DNA of 39,554 nucleotides from a virus. The notes beneath the pieces are model-generated. The model saw nothing but the letters and a program-made list of their open reading frames with translations. It ran no database searches and had not been told where the DNA came from. Of this stretch, positions 6,442 through 13,815 are shown one piece after another. Numbering within the stretch: the stretch's first letter is position 1; each line of letters opens with the position of its first letter. The translations under genes and the position numbers were made by a program. The stretch is taken from positions 1-39,554 of IMG/VR virus record IMGVR_UViG_3300044691_000296; one strand, given 5' to 3'.

Positions 6442-6611
6442 GTACTCTCCAACTCTGCAACGGTTGTGTATCGGTCATCAAAGACTAGCGGCAAGCGAAG
6501 GCCAGGGATTGCCCGCTGTGCGGCTAGGGAGCATGTCGCAAGCCCCGTAGCCGCGTGGACAGCGACGTGGGCAACGCGGACACACCGTCCGCAATGGCGA
6601 CAGTTAGACAT
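6438..6611 (-). CDS. 57-residue Cys-rich small protein downstream of DNA ligase
   Basis: ATG at 6611 overlaps the end of the ligase gene, with GGAGG 10 bases upstream. The stop overlaps the next start (ATGA). The N-terminus CRHCGRC provides three closely spaced Cys that could bind metal with a partner. The rest is Ala/Leu-rich. It fills an otherwise empty gap in the operon, and both junctions are typical of this genome. Confidence 0.65.
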   Translation of the reverse strand: MSNCRHCGRCVRVAHVAVHAATGLATCSLAAQRAIPGLRLPLVFDDRYTTVAELEST

Positions 6612-7503
6612 CCCGTTTATCCCTCCACCCTAGAAAGACCGGGAAGCGTGGCTTGTCTTTGCTGCCACCCGCGAAGTATTTGTACTTAGCGAGCCGCCCA
6701 ATTAACGGATGCTGGATTAGCACGGCTTCACGTCCGTACAGCTCCCGGCGTTCGGCGGCGGTAAAGCCTGTTCCTATTTCAAACTCCACGCCCGTCTTTA
6801 CGTCCCGGACACACAACGCACCGAGTACGCCCATCCCCGTTTTGTTGGCCTTGTGGGTGCTCCGCTCCGTCCGGCCAAGGGCGTTTGTCTTCGCCTCGTT
6901 GCCGTTGTGCATCAATTCCGTTACACCGGTGACGACGGCTTCCGAGTCAACGAACCGTTTGAGCTTCAAGAGGTAGCCCTCTTTCTTCGTGGAGCGCCCG
7001 TGCTTGTACGGCCCATACAACGAACGCAAAATCGCACCCTCGTACCCTTGCTCCACCCACTTTTGCTCAAACGACGCAAGAAGCGCGGGTGTTGCGAGTA
7101 GCACTTGCGGTACGAGCGCGATGGCTTCGGCGTTGGCTAGGTGAAGCGCCATAGATTCGAGACTTTGATATCTTTCGAGGAAGGGCGCGTCCGTCTGGAT
7201 ATCAAAGATGTGGTACTTCAGCCCGTCTATCGGGGCGTCATCGGACATAACCATTGATACGGTCTTCCGGTACGCGTCCGGCGCGGTAGGGTCCCCGGCG
7301 ATAAGCTCGCCGTCAAGACCAACCGGCAAACCGTTAAGAAGGATTTGAACGCGGATATTCGGGATTGGTTTGAGCGTCCGGGATAGGACGCCCGCGTGTG
7401 TAATTATGGCGCGAACCCCGTCCAGCTTGGGCGACGCGATCACCGGGAAAACAACGTTTTCGACGCCGCCACAATCGACGGCGAGCATTGGTTTAAGGTT
7501 CAA
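6604..7503 (-). CDS. ATP-dependent DNA ligase
   Basis: 299 residues, compact and T7-like in size class. Nucleotidyltransferase motifs are visible: motif I SPKLDGVR with the adenylated Lys26, motif III VGLDGEL, motif IV EGAILR, and motif V LLKLKRF. A C-terminal OB-fold region follows. It seals nicks in replicating phage DNA using ATP. The start overlaps the end of the upstream HTH gene by four bases, consistent with a translationally coupled replication operon. Confidence 0.93.
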   Translation of the reverse strand: MNLKPMLAVDCGGVENVVFPVIASPKLDGVRAIITHAGVLSRTLKPIPNIRVQILLNGLPVGLDGELIAGDPTAPDAYRKTVSMVMSDDAPIDGLKYHIFDIQTDAPFLERYQSLESMALHLANAEAIALVPQVLLATPALLASFEQKWVEQGYEGAILRSLYGPYKHGRSTKKEGYLLKLKRFVDSEAVVTGVTELMHNGNEAKTNALGRTERSTHKANKTGMGVLGALCVRDVKTGVEFEIGTGFTAAERRELYGREAVLIQHPLIGRLAKYKYFAGGSKDKPRFPVFLGWRDKRDV

Positions 7504-7709
7504 TTCGTGACCTTCCTAACAACGCGCTCATAGATAGCGCGCGGTATGCGGATACTCCGATAGCTCCGCTTGTGCATCGTTTCGCCGCGTTTGAGGATGA
7601 GGACGCCGGTTTCGTTCTCGTACATCCTCGTGACGGTTTGGCGGGACCACCCGGTTAGCTCCGCAACCTCCGCAACGGTCAACGCCGCTTTATCGAGAGG
7701 CGAGAGCAT
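7500..7709 (-). CDS. Small helix-turn-helix protein, excisionase-like
   Basis: 69 residues from ATG 7709. The longer start at 7736 would overlap the upstream gene by 47 bases, while 7709 has a G-rich binding site and a 20-base overlap. The stretch LTVAEVAELTGWSRQTVTRMYE is a MerR/excisionase-type HTH (HTH_17 style), followed by a basic region. Such proteins act as recombination directionality factors or as transcription regulators. Being in the lytic early operon of an integrating phage makes Xis a reasonable guess (inference). Confidence 0.75.
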   Translation of the reverse strand: MLSPLDKAALTVAEVAELTGWSRQTVTRMYENETGVLILKRGETMHKRSYRSIRIPRAIYERVVRKVTN

Positions 7710-8256
7710 AGCCCACCGCCCCAATCCCAACGCCAATCCCTACAGTCTTCGCCGTCGTCCCGACACGCCGCCAAAAGCTCGGCTTCTTTTTCAAGGCGGC
7801 AATCTCGGTGTCTTTCTCCGCGTCTATCTGCAACTGCAAGTCCATCTTTTTTGTGGAGGCGTCCAGGTTGACCGTGCATTGTTTACACGAGTTCAATTCC
7901 TGATAGAGCGGCACAGCGTCCACGGCAACCTTTAGCGGCTCGTCCGGCAACGCCTCCGGCTCAAGCGGGACCGCCGAAACGGAGGGCAAACTCGCGATAG
8001 CTTCGGGCGCGGTTTTGACCGCCGCCGCTTCCTTTTGCAAGACGGTCACTTGGACTTGGGCCGCCTTGGTGACGTTGTTCTGTTGCTGTTTCAGCGTCTC
8101 AATTGTGGCTTGGGCCGTTTTGACTTGGCCGTCCGCAACGAGCCGGGCGTCGTGCTCCGCCATATACGAGCGGAACCCGATGACCACGGCAACCAACAAC
8201 AAAAACCCGATGACGTGGCCCGCGTTTGCTTTCAGAAATGCGCTAACCTTTGACAT
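7690..8256 (-). CDS. Membrane-anchored coiled-coil protein, spanin-like topology
   Basis: 188 residues from ATG 8256, 14 bases inside the polymerase gene, with a GAGGG binding site. The longer frame running to 8541 is antisense-like extension within the polymerase gene. One membrane segment (VIGFLLLVAVVIGF, about residues 13-26) is followed by a long helical, Gln/Lys/Ala-rich region, a Cys pair (CKQC), and a Gly-rich hydrophobic C-terminus (GIGVGIGAVGYA). The topology resembles an inner-membrane spanin (Rz-like), but the replication operon is an unusual place for one. Function is unproven. Confidence 0.7.
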   Translation of the reverse strand: MSKVSAFLKANAGHVIGFLLLVAVVIGFRSYMAEHDARLVADGQVKTAQATIETLKQQQNNVTKAAQVQVTVLQKEAAAVKTAPEAIASLPSVSAVPLEPEALPDEPLKVAVDAVPLYQELNSCKQCTVNLDASTKKMDLQLQIDAEKDTEIAALKKKPSFWRRVGTTAKTVGIGVGIGAVGYALASR

Positions 8257-9520
8257 ATCGTTTTCCCTCGTATCCATCCGCCGCCATTGGCAGCCCTTCG
8301 GCCCACGGCTCCACGACGGCCATGTAACCGATGAGCCGTTGCAACGCCGTCTTGTCCGATTCATCCGCGAGACAGATAAGCTCGTCGTGGGTGTGTCCCA
8401 CAATCTCCAAGCCTTTGTCCGCGTCCGCTCGTGCCATCGCGTCAACCAACAAGTCAACGGCAATGGCTTGCGTGATGTTTTCGCAGAGCCGCCCGCCGTA
8501 CGTGTTGTGAACGCCCCAACTACTCCCACGGCTCGCCTCAAAGCCGAGCGTCAACTTTTTGCCGCCGAATTGGTTGCGCTCCGTCCGCACGAAGGCGTTG
8601 GGATAAACCAACTCCCGCCCGGAAGGAAGGACAATACGCAAAGCAGGGTCACGCCACGCAAACGTAAGTTTGCTGCCAAGCGTGCTATTGATATATTGAT
8701 TCCGCCGTTTGTTGACGCACGCGGCAAAGGCTTCCTCCAGGTAGTACCAGAACGAAGCAACTTCCATGAACGTGTCCCGGAACGCCTCAACCTGCGAGAC
8801 GGCTTGTTCTTGCGAAAGATCAATGCCCATCATTTCCGCGTAGCGCCAAAGCCCGGTCTTGACGACGAGTCCCGCTTTTATGTTCGCGTAATTGCAGACG
8901 GGGCAAGTCCCAAACTCAAACTCCGGCTTTACGTTCCAAACGTGCTTCGGGTGACCGTTGGAGCAAAAGCATTTCCGTACGAGCTGTCCGCCGCCCAAAC
9001 CGAAGCCGCTACCGAGCACGGCGGGCTTCGCTTGCTGCCGCAGCTCTGCCGTCACTTCGGAGTAATCAATCCCGTCCATCCGGGCGGCGAAGTCAATGTA
9101 CGGGTCCTTCCCGGCTTTGTAGACGTTCATCATTGCTTCGCATCCCGATTCCCAAGCGAGGACGCGATTTTCAACGGATGAGAAGTCCGCTAAGACGATC
9201 TTCTTGCCCTTCGGCGCGGTCATCAGCGGACGAAGGGCGAGACTCAAAGCGTCCAGCGTGGGGACCTGGAGGGATTGCTCCAGCATTCGGACGACTTGGG
9301 CCACCATTGCCTTTTCTTCTTTGGTGCGGGCGGCTTTGACGTTCTGGAGTTGCGCACCTTTCCCGGCCCACCGTCCGGTGTGCGCTTTGTAGAAGCTGTA
9401 TTGATTGCGGAGCCGGTCGTCCGGGGAGAGTTGCTCCAGGATCTTGGGCAACTTCTTGATGGACGCCTTCGCACCGGCAAGCCGAAGCACTAAGGCTTGT
9501 CTTCCTTCAATCGTCAACAT
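8243..9520 (-). CDS. Family A DNA polymerase, polymerase domain (separate polypeptide)
   Basis: 425 residues. Template-binding motif GRWAGKGAQLQN is near the start. Motif A is VLADFSSVENRVLAW, motif B is RQQAKPAVLGSGFG, and motif C is GHTHDELI, so the catalytic Asp and HDE are present. An insert after motif B contains CFCSNGHP and CPVC, a likely zinc site. Exonuclease motifs are absent and are found in the upstream gene. The ATG at 9520 overlaps the upstream stop by 14 bases and has its own AGGAAGAGG binding site, so this looks like a true split gene with coupled translation. A frameshift error is the alternative. Confidence 0.92.
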   Translation of the reverse strand: MLTIEGRQALVLRLAGAKASIKKLPKILEQLSPDDRLRNQYSFYKAHTGRWAGKGAQLQNVKAARTKEEKAMVAQVVRMLEQSLQVPTLDALSLALRPLMTAPKGKKIVLADFSSVENRVLAWESGCEAMMNVYKAGKDPYIDFAARMDGIDYSEVTAELRQQAKPAVLGSGFGLGGGQLVRKCFCSNGHPKHVWNVKPEFEFGTCPVCNYANIKAGLVVKTGLWRYAEMMGIDLSQEQAVSQVEAFRDTFMEVASFWYYLEEAFAACVNKRRNQYINSTLGSKLTFAWRDPALRIVLPSGRELVYPNAFVRTERNQFGGKKLTLGFEASRGSSWGVHNTYGGRLCENITQAIAVDLLVDAMARADADKGLEIVGHTHDELICLADESDKTALQRLIGYMAVVEPWAEGLPMAADGYEGKRYVKG

Positions 9521-10304
9521 CGGTTCCCTCTTCCTTCAGAGCTTTGAGCACTAGTTCTTTGCCAAGGCCGTTGTACGGATATCCGCGCTCTGTGACCCAC
9601 TTCAAAAGCTGTGCGGGTGAGTTCGGATTCTCCAGGCCGGTCAAATTCTTTAGTTCTTCGGCGGACTCTGCCTGTAGGCGTTGCGCCTCTTCCCAAGCGC
9701 GGAACGTCAACAGCCGGTCAACCGGCATCCCGCGCTGGTTAATCTCTTGGTCAATCAACCACGAAAGATGGACCCGCTCGGGGATGTCGTAATGTTTTTG
9801 AATCCACTGGAAAATCAACCGCGTGTCCGAAACGTCGTCCTTGCAGTATTGGCAGAAGAGCGCCCAATCTTCGGGGTCCGTCTCGGGGCCACGGCGGGAG
9901 CCGTCCTTCTGCGGTTTGCAAAACTTGTTAATGAGAGAGCTTTCTTTGCTCGTCACAGCTTCTTGAGCGAAGAACGGCACCCGGTTGCAGTCTTTCAATC
10001 CAGCGGGGAGCCCCGCATATAAAGCACAGACCATCGCGTCAACCCACTTAAGCCCGTTTATCTTCCAAACGCGGCTAATCAAGGTCCGCTCAAACCCGCA
10101 ATTCCAAGGGACGTTGGTGTTGTTCCGCAGCTCCCTTTGCAGATCCCCCAAACCGGGGTCGCCTTGTTGCCAAAGCTGGACGGGGCCTTGGTCGAACGCA
10201 TACGCACACATCAAAATCTCTGTGCTCGGGTGCGAGGCGTACCTGTCCAAACTGACTTTCTTGATGTCCAGGTCACTGTAGGTTTCCAGATCGGGGAACA
10301 GCAT
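9507..10304 (-). CDS. Family A DNA polymerase, 3'-5' exonuclease part (separate polypeptide)
   Basis: 265 residues. Exo I is PDLETYSD with Asp5 and Glu7, an Exo II-like stretch is NCGFERTLI, and Exo III is YCKDDVSDT, giving a DEDDy-type proofreading exonuclease. The C-terminal part (LENPNSPAQLLKWV) is normally the start of the polymerase thumb in single-chain phage enzymes, so the split falls inside what is usually one chain. It should work with the polymerase polypeptide encoded just downstream. The start overlaps the upstream stop (TAATG). Confidence 0.92.
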   Translation of the reverse strand: MLFPDLETYSDLDIKKVSLDRYASHPSTEILMCAYAFDQGPVQLWQQGDPGLGDLQRELRNNTNVPWNCGFERTLISRVWKINGLKWVDAMVCALYAGLPAGLKDCNRVPFFAQEAVTSKESSLINKFCKPQKDGSRRGPETDPEDWALFCQYCKDDVSDTRLIFQWIQKHYDIPERVHLSWLIDQEINQRGMPVDRLLTFRAWEEAQRLQAESAEELKNLTGLENPNSPAQLLKWVTERGYPYNGLGKELVLKALKEEGTDVDD

Positions 10305-10534
10305 TAATACACCTCATGAATTGGGCAACGCGTACCCGAGCCAACTTCGTATGTGTCTTTGCACGTGCAACGCGGAGGCGTTTGGTCATCGCACAGCCCG
10401 GCAGCGACCGACAAGTCCAGGCACCGCGAAGGCGTCCCGTTAAATCGTTCCTTTGCCCAAACAACGGCGTCGTATTTTGTCGGGGCGTCTATGACGTACC
10501 GCTTTGAGGCCCTAACCTCTACTTCGTATCGCAT
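10304..10534 (-). CDS. Small Cys-rich protein in the replication operon
   Basis: 76 residues, start after a GAGGCGGG binding site, overlapping the dNMP kinase gene by 23 bases and the exonuclease start by one base (TAATG). An N-terminal alpha/beta part (MRYEVEVRASKRYVIDAPT) is followed by a C-terminal cluster CTCK...RCPIH that may bind zinc. No family is recognised. Confidence 0.75.
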   Translation of the reverse strand: MRYEVEVRASKRYVIDAPTKYDAVVWAKERFNGTPSRCLDLSVAAGLCDDQTPPRCTCKDTYEVGSGTRCPIHEVY

Positions 10535-11099
10535 CCCGCCTCACAATCTCTCGGTAAATAGCAACGGCCTTGCGGCGGCACTCTTCAGCGGTCGAAGCTT
10601 CTATGCGGAAGTCCCAACCCTTGTATCCGTCTAGTGCGTGCTCGCTCTCGTGGTCGTTAACCGACACGTCCGTATCGCCGGTGTTGACGACCTCCACCAA
10701 GTAGCCGCCGCGCCCGTGTATCTCGTCCCCTTCGTTCGGATAACGGATATCCGCGATGGGTGCCACGTCCGGTTGGTGCTCGTCCAACGTCTTCCAAAGG
10801 CGCTTGACCCAATAGCGCGGGTCTTGCGAACGCCTCCAGGTTCCCCACCATTGCAAAACGGGGCGGGGCTTCGGATACTCCGCCACGACGCCGGAGGGCA
10901 TAAGCCCGCTCGCCGTGAACGATTCGATAAGGTGTTCTTGGCCGCCCATCCGGGCGCACGCTGTACGGACCTCCGTTTTCAAGGCGTCCGCGAAGGCGTA
11001 CACCCGGACGTTAGAGTCCAAGGGGCACGCCTCCAAGACCGCGAGGGCGGCAGTATTCTTTCCCTGCCGCGCCTTGTAGCCAAACCCAATCAAAAGCAT
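10512..11099 (-). CDS. Deoxynucleoside monophosphate kinase
   Basis: 195 residues. The N-terminal P-loop GYKARQGKNTAA matches the pattern of phage dNMP kinases (GxKxxGK(D/N)T). Further conserved-looking stretches are YAFADALK, LQWWGTWRR and IADIRYPNE. The enzyme phosphorylates dNMPs to dNDPs with ATP, feeding dNTP synthesis for phage replication. The start follows the upstream stop directly (TAAATG), with GAGAGGAAA as binding site. Confidence 0.85.
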   Translation of the reverse strand: MLLIGFGYKARQGKNTAALAVLEACPLDSNVRVYAFADALKTEVRTACARMGGQEHLIESFTASGLMPSGVVAEYPKPRPVLQWWGTWRRSQDPRYWVKRLWKTLDEHQPDVAPIADIRYPNEGDEIHGRGGYLVEVVNTGDTDVSVNDHESEHALDGYKGWDFRIEASTAEECRRKAVAIYREIVRRDAIRSRG

Positions 11100-11543
11100 T
11101 TATTTCCTCTCAAAAAGAAGCACGGGATTAGCCGCGCCCCGGTAGACGTTAATAAGAGAAATGCCCTCGCGGAGTTGGTCCGAGCCGAAGACGGCTTGCC
11201 ATGCGATACGCTCAACAATCGGCATAGGCTCGGGCAGCGGGATGTGTACGTGGATGTTCCCGCTACGGGACTTCGTAGTCTCGTAAAGAGGCATGTCGCT
11301 CGCCCCGATGCGTTGCCGCAAAAGGTTAAGCGCGCATCGGAAGCCGTCCGGCAACGCGGGGAAGTCGTAGTCAATCTGCAAGCCGTTTTCCGGCGCGACT
11401 ACGACCGCAAACGCATCGGCCAATCCGACCTTAGCCAACTTCGCTCGTCCACGCTCCGCGTTGTCTTGGACACTTACGGAGTTGAGCGGTTCGGCGCTTC
11501 CCCATCCCGTCTTCTTTTTCTTCGCTACGAAATAGCTCTGCAT
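11100..11543 (-). CDS. Protein of unknown function, replication operon
   Basis: 147 residues, start ATG 11543 overlapping the upstream stop (TAATG) with a GGGAGG site. The C-terminal half contains TKSRSGNIHVHIPLPEPMP and IAWQAVFGSD, which resembles segments I recall from uncharacterised phage and acidobacterial proteins. The GNIHVHI motif vaguely recalls primase-like folds, but the match is too weak to name. Position between a phosphoesterase and a dNMP kinase suggests a nucleic acid role. Confidence 0.75.
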   Translation of the reverse strand: MQSYFVAKKKKTGWGSAEPLNSVSVQDNAERGRAKLAKVGLADAFAVVVAPENGLQIDYDFPALPDGFRCALNLLRQRIGASDMPLYETTKSRSGNIHVHIPLPEPMPIVERIAWQAVFGSDQLREGISLINVYRGAANPVLLFERK

Positions 11544-12304
11544 TACTGCCTCCCGTACGACTTGCCGCCGTATGCGAATTGGCCGTTAAAGACCGTGACC
11601 GGGAAGTGACTAAACCGCCCGCGCGTCCCGTAAAACTCCGTGATGTTGAATCCGTTAAGCCATCCGGTTGGGCGGTTCTTCAGATACGAGGCGTCCAGCT
11701 TGCCCACACACCCCGTTGCCCACGCTTGCCACTTGTACTTAGCCGAATGAGGGAGTACCTTGGTGGCACTACTGAAAGCGTGGAAGTGCCCAAAAACAAC
11801 CGATTCGACATACGTATCCAATGCCTTGCGCGGGGCATTCTGTCCGCCCGTCAAAACATCACCGTGGATGAACTTGAGGTGACCTTGCTTGAAATGGCCG
11901 CCTTGTGGCTTGACAACCCACCCGCGCTCCCGGAGGTTTAGGAACTTCGGGAAGTCCAACAGCCCGTCAAGTTCGGGTTGCTCTTCGATGAGCTGTTCGG
12001 CCCAATCCTCATGGTTGCCGGTCAACCACACCTTGACGCAATCCTTTGGGAGCGTCTTTTCCACGGCGTCAAGCTGTATCCGTTTGAACCCCTGGAGGTC
12101 CTTGAGCATCTGACCGCGCGGGCGGAAGATCGGTTTGTTCTTGTTGTGGTGGCTGATGCTCCCGCAATCCAGGTTGTCCCCGCCGAAGACGAACAAGTCC
12201 ACTTGGTTGCGCCGGTTGAAATCCAGAATCGCGTTCCACGTTCCCTTATCTAAATGCGGGTAGTGCGAGTCGAACGCGCTCACCGCCGTAAGTACAGAAC
12301 TCAT
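11543..12304 (-). CDS. Calcineurin-like metallophosphoesterase
   Basis: 253 residues from ATG 12304, which overlaps the upstream stop (ATGA) after a GGAGG site; the longer frame to 12448 is extension into the upstream gene. Metal-binding motifs appear in order: FDSHYPH, FVFGGDNLD, LTGNHEDW, KFIHGD and VFGHFHA. These fit the Mre11/SbcD/phage phosphoesterase superfamily. The substrate may be a nucleotide or DNA end. It is paired with a PD-(D/E)XK nuclease gene, so a joint DNA processing role is plausible (inference). Confidence 0.88.
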   Translation of the reverse strand: MSSVLTAVSAFDSHYPHLDKGTWNAILDFNRRNQVDLFVFGGDNLDCGSISHHNKNKPIFRPRGQMLKDLQGFKRIQLDAVEKTLPKDCVKVWLTGNHEDWAEQLIEEQPELDGLLDFPKFLNLRERGWVVKPQGGHFKQGHLKFIHGDVLTGGQNAPRKALDTYVESVVFGHFHAFSSATKVLPHSAKYKWQAWATGCVGKLDASYLKNRPTGWLNGFNITEFYGTRGRFSHFPVTVFNGQFAYGGKSYGRQ

Positions 12305-13122
12305 GCAACCTCCACTTGGATCAAATCTTTGTAACGCTGTGTAAAGCCCGGAGGCGTGCAACCCTTCGGAATCGTCCGCCCGCACAAGTTCTGATAACCG
12401 CAAAAGAACTTGTCCCCGGAGCATGGCCAATGGTTGCTGTGTGGCCACGGCTTTTCTGTGCCGTACTTCTCGGTGAGAAATTCAATTGCTTCGCACGCGG
12501 CGTAAACCTCTGCCATAGTGCGGGCGACTTCGGCGGGACCGACACGGAGGTCAACCGGGATGTATCGCGGCTTGCTCTGTTTGTCCTTTGCGTCCAAGAC
12601 AACGTGGTACGTGAACAAGTCCGTTGGGTGCCCCAACTCCGCCATTGCCTTTAGGTAAAAGTGACTCTGTGAACTCGTTTCCATCTGCCCGAGGTATTCA
12701 GAGAACTCTTTCTTGGTCCGGGTGCCCTTCGATGTCTTGAAGTCGCCGCCGCGTTCGTGACCGTCCACAGTGAAGCCGTGGTCAATCCTGCCCATGATGC
12801 TGTGCTTCCCGTCCAGAATCGGAATCTCGAAAGACTCCTCAACCAAGAAGAGCGGCCCAAGATCCGGGACAACTTCCATCATGGGGACGCACCGGGCTAC
12901 GATGTCCGCGCCGTACTTTTGTGTGATCCTGTCAGACTCCTCCGTGAGAGTCCCTTTACCCTTGGCCTCATACATCTCGTGAAAACAGCTTCCGCGACGG
13001 CGGCCCATGTTCATGCGAGTTGGCGAGTCGTCAGTTTCTGGCGTCAAACCAAGCCCGTAGTACAGCCGGAACTTTTCCGGGTTCTGCAAAAACGCGGTGT
13101 ACTTGCTATAGCTAATTCTCAA
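12301..13122 (-). CDS. PD-(D/E)XK nuclease, RecB/Cas4-like, probable Fe-S cluster
   Basis: About 273 residues from a TTG at 13122. No ATG is available, and the GGAGGG at about 13126-13131 is well placed for this TTG, so the longer TTG start at 13134 (which contains the site) is less likely. Core motifs: GRRRGSCFHEMYEA, then GRIDHGF and GGDFKTSKG (the D...D-x-K nuclease signature). The C-terminus has Cys in PCSGDKFFCGYQNLC, as in Cas4/AddB-type iron-sulphur nucleases. It probably resects DNA ends in recombination or repair. A hairpin with a T-run lies directly upstream. Confidence 0.85.
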   Translation of the reverse strand: MRISYSKYTAFLQNPEKFRLYYGLGLTPETDDSPTRMNMGRRRGSCFHEMYEAKGKGTLTEESDRITQKYGADIVARCVPMMEVVPDLGPLFLVEESFEIPILDGKHSIMGRIDHGFTVDGHERGGDFKTSKGTRTKKEFSEYLGQMETSSQSHFYLKAMAELGHPTDLFTYHVVLDAKDKQSKPRYIPVDLRVGPAEVARTMAEVYAACEAIEFLTEKYGTEKPWPHSNHWPCSGDKFFCGYQNLCGRTIPKGCTPPGFTQRYKDLIQVEVA

Positions 13123-13132
13123 AAAGCCCTCC

Positions 13133-13160
13133 AAAAGAAAAGCGGCCCCGGAGGACCGCT
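13133..13160 (-). terminator. Intergenic hairpin with T-run, terminator or attenuator
   Basis: Read leftward, bases 13160-13141 form an 8-bp stem (AGCGGTCC with GGGGCCGCT, one T-G pair) with a 4-base loop, followed by TTTTCTTTTGG. This is a good intrinsic terminator shape inside the operon, ending only a few bases before the ribosome binding site of the nuclease gene. It may reduce nuclease expression. Confidence 0.65.
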
Positions 13161-13179
13161 TGGAAATGCGACGAAAGAC

Positions 13180-13359
13180 TTAGAGGTACTTCTTGACGCG
13201 GGCGAGCGCCCGGACTTCGACGCCCTTAAGGTCTGCGAGGGCGTTGCTGTACAGCTTTAGAGCGGCGGCAACAGTTTTCGCCTCCAGCTCTTCGCCGTAC
13301 TTCCTGCCAACAAAGAAGGACACGGCGTTGGCGACGATGAACAACACGACAAAGAACAT
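13180..13359 (-). CDS. 59-residue single-pass membrane protein
   Basis: ATG 13359 overlaps the stop of the endonuclease VII gene (TAATG). The N-terminus MFFVVLFIVANAVSFFVG is a membrane segment, followed by a charged helical region (GRKYGEELEAKTV...RALARVKKYL). It would be a small inner-membrane protein with a cytoplasmic tail. No family is recognised. The start overlap and clean composition support it. Confidence 0.65.
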   Translation of the reverse strand: MFFVVLFIVANAVSFFVGRKYGEELEAKTVAAALKLYSNALADLKGVEVRALARVKKYL

Positions 13360-13748
13360 TATTTTTTTCTCCGTTTTGAAATGACTTCAGCGGGCGGCCC
13401 GTACACCTTGATTTTTTTGGAAGCCTTCGCGGACCCGATAAGCCCGTAAGTTTCCTTTCCGAGTGCTTGCGGCGCGGTGGGGTTAGCGAGGTACACGCCT
13501 AGATTCGCGGCGGTCGCTGGACGGTCCCGGATGATGCCGATTGCGCGATTACATAGCCAACAGAGAAGACCACGGATTCTTCCCGTTTTGTGGCAGTGGT
13601 CAACAGCTAAACGAATGCCGTACGGCGGACGACCACATCCCGCGCATACGCCTTTTTGAAATTGGAAGACCGTTTCGTATTCTTCCTCCGTGATGCGGTA
13701 ACAGATCCAAAGAAGCCTTGCTCGCGCGCTCGTATTACCTCCAAACAA
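13359..13748 (-). CDS. Recombination endonuclease VII-like protein
   Basis: About 129 residues. The zinc-binding and nuclease core is clear: CAGCGRP, VDHCHKTGRIRGLLC and WLCNRAIGIIRD, as in endonuclease VII (His-Me finger, four zinc Cys). The enzyme cleaves branched DNA such as Holliday junctions, which helps clear replication and recombination intermediates before packaging. The start is uncertain: the frame opens with TTG 13748, but GGAGGT lies inside it, and only weak start codons follow at the right distance. Confidence 0.88.
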   Translation of the reverse strand: MFGGNTSARARLLWICYRITEEEYETVFQFQKGVCAGCGRPPYGIRLAVDHCHKTGRIRGLLCWLCNRAIGIIRDRPATAANLGVYLANPTAPQALGKETYGLIGSAKASKKIKVYGPPAEVISKRRKK

Positions 13749-13750
13749 TT

Positions 13751-13810
13751 GGGGCGCTATAGAAGCCGCCCCGTCCTGCGAGTCCCAAGGCCGGAGTCCG
13801 GGTGGGACTC
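13751..13810 (-). other. Two tandem intergenic hairpins upstream of endonuclease VII
   Basis: GGGGCG (13751-13756) pairs with CGCCCC (13767-13772). GAGTCCCA (13780-13787) pairs with TGGGACTC (13803-13810), enclosing a second stem CCGG/CCGG (13791-13801). Neither has a T-run in the leftward direction. They lie between two coupled-operon genes, where they could control mRNA processing or translation. Confidence 0.45.
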
Positions 13811-13815
13811 GGAGA

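Noticed and set aside
8257-8541. N-terminal extension of the membrane coiled-coil gene
   Set aside because: The extension overlaps the polymerase gene fully, is Arg/Trp-rich, and a proper ATG with a binding site is present at 8256.
8015-9181. Long rightward open frame of 388 codons
   Set aside because: It lies antisense to the polymerase and membrane coiled-coil genes, whose motifs are clear. The translation has no domain pattern and no ribosome binding site of note.
10638-11609. Rightward open frame of 323 codons
   Set aside because: It is antisense to the dNMP kinase and the following gene. Length comes from GC-rich codon bias of the real strand.
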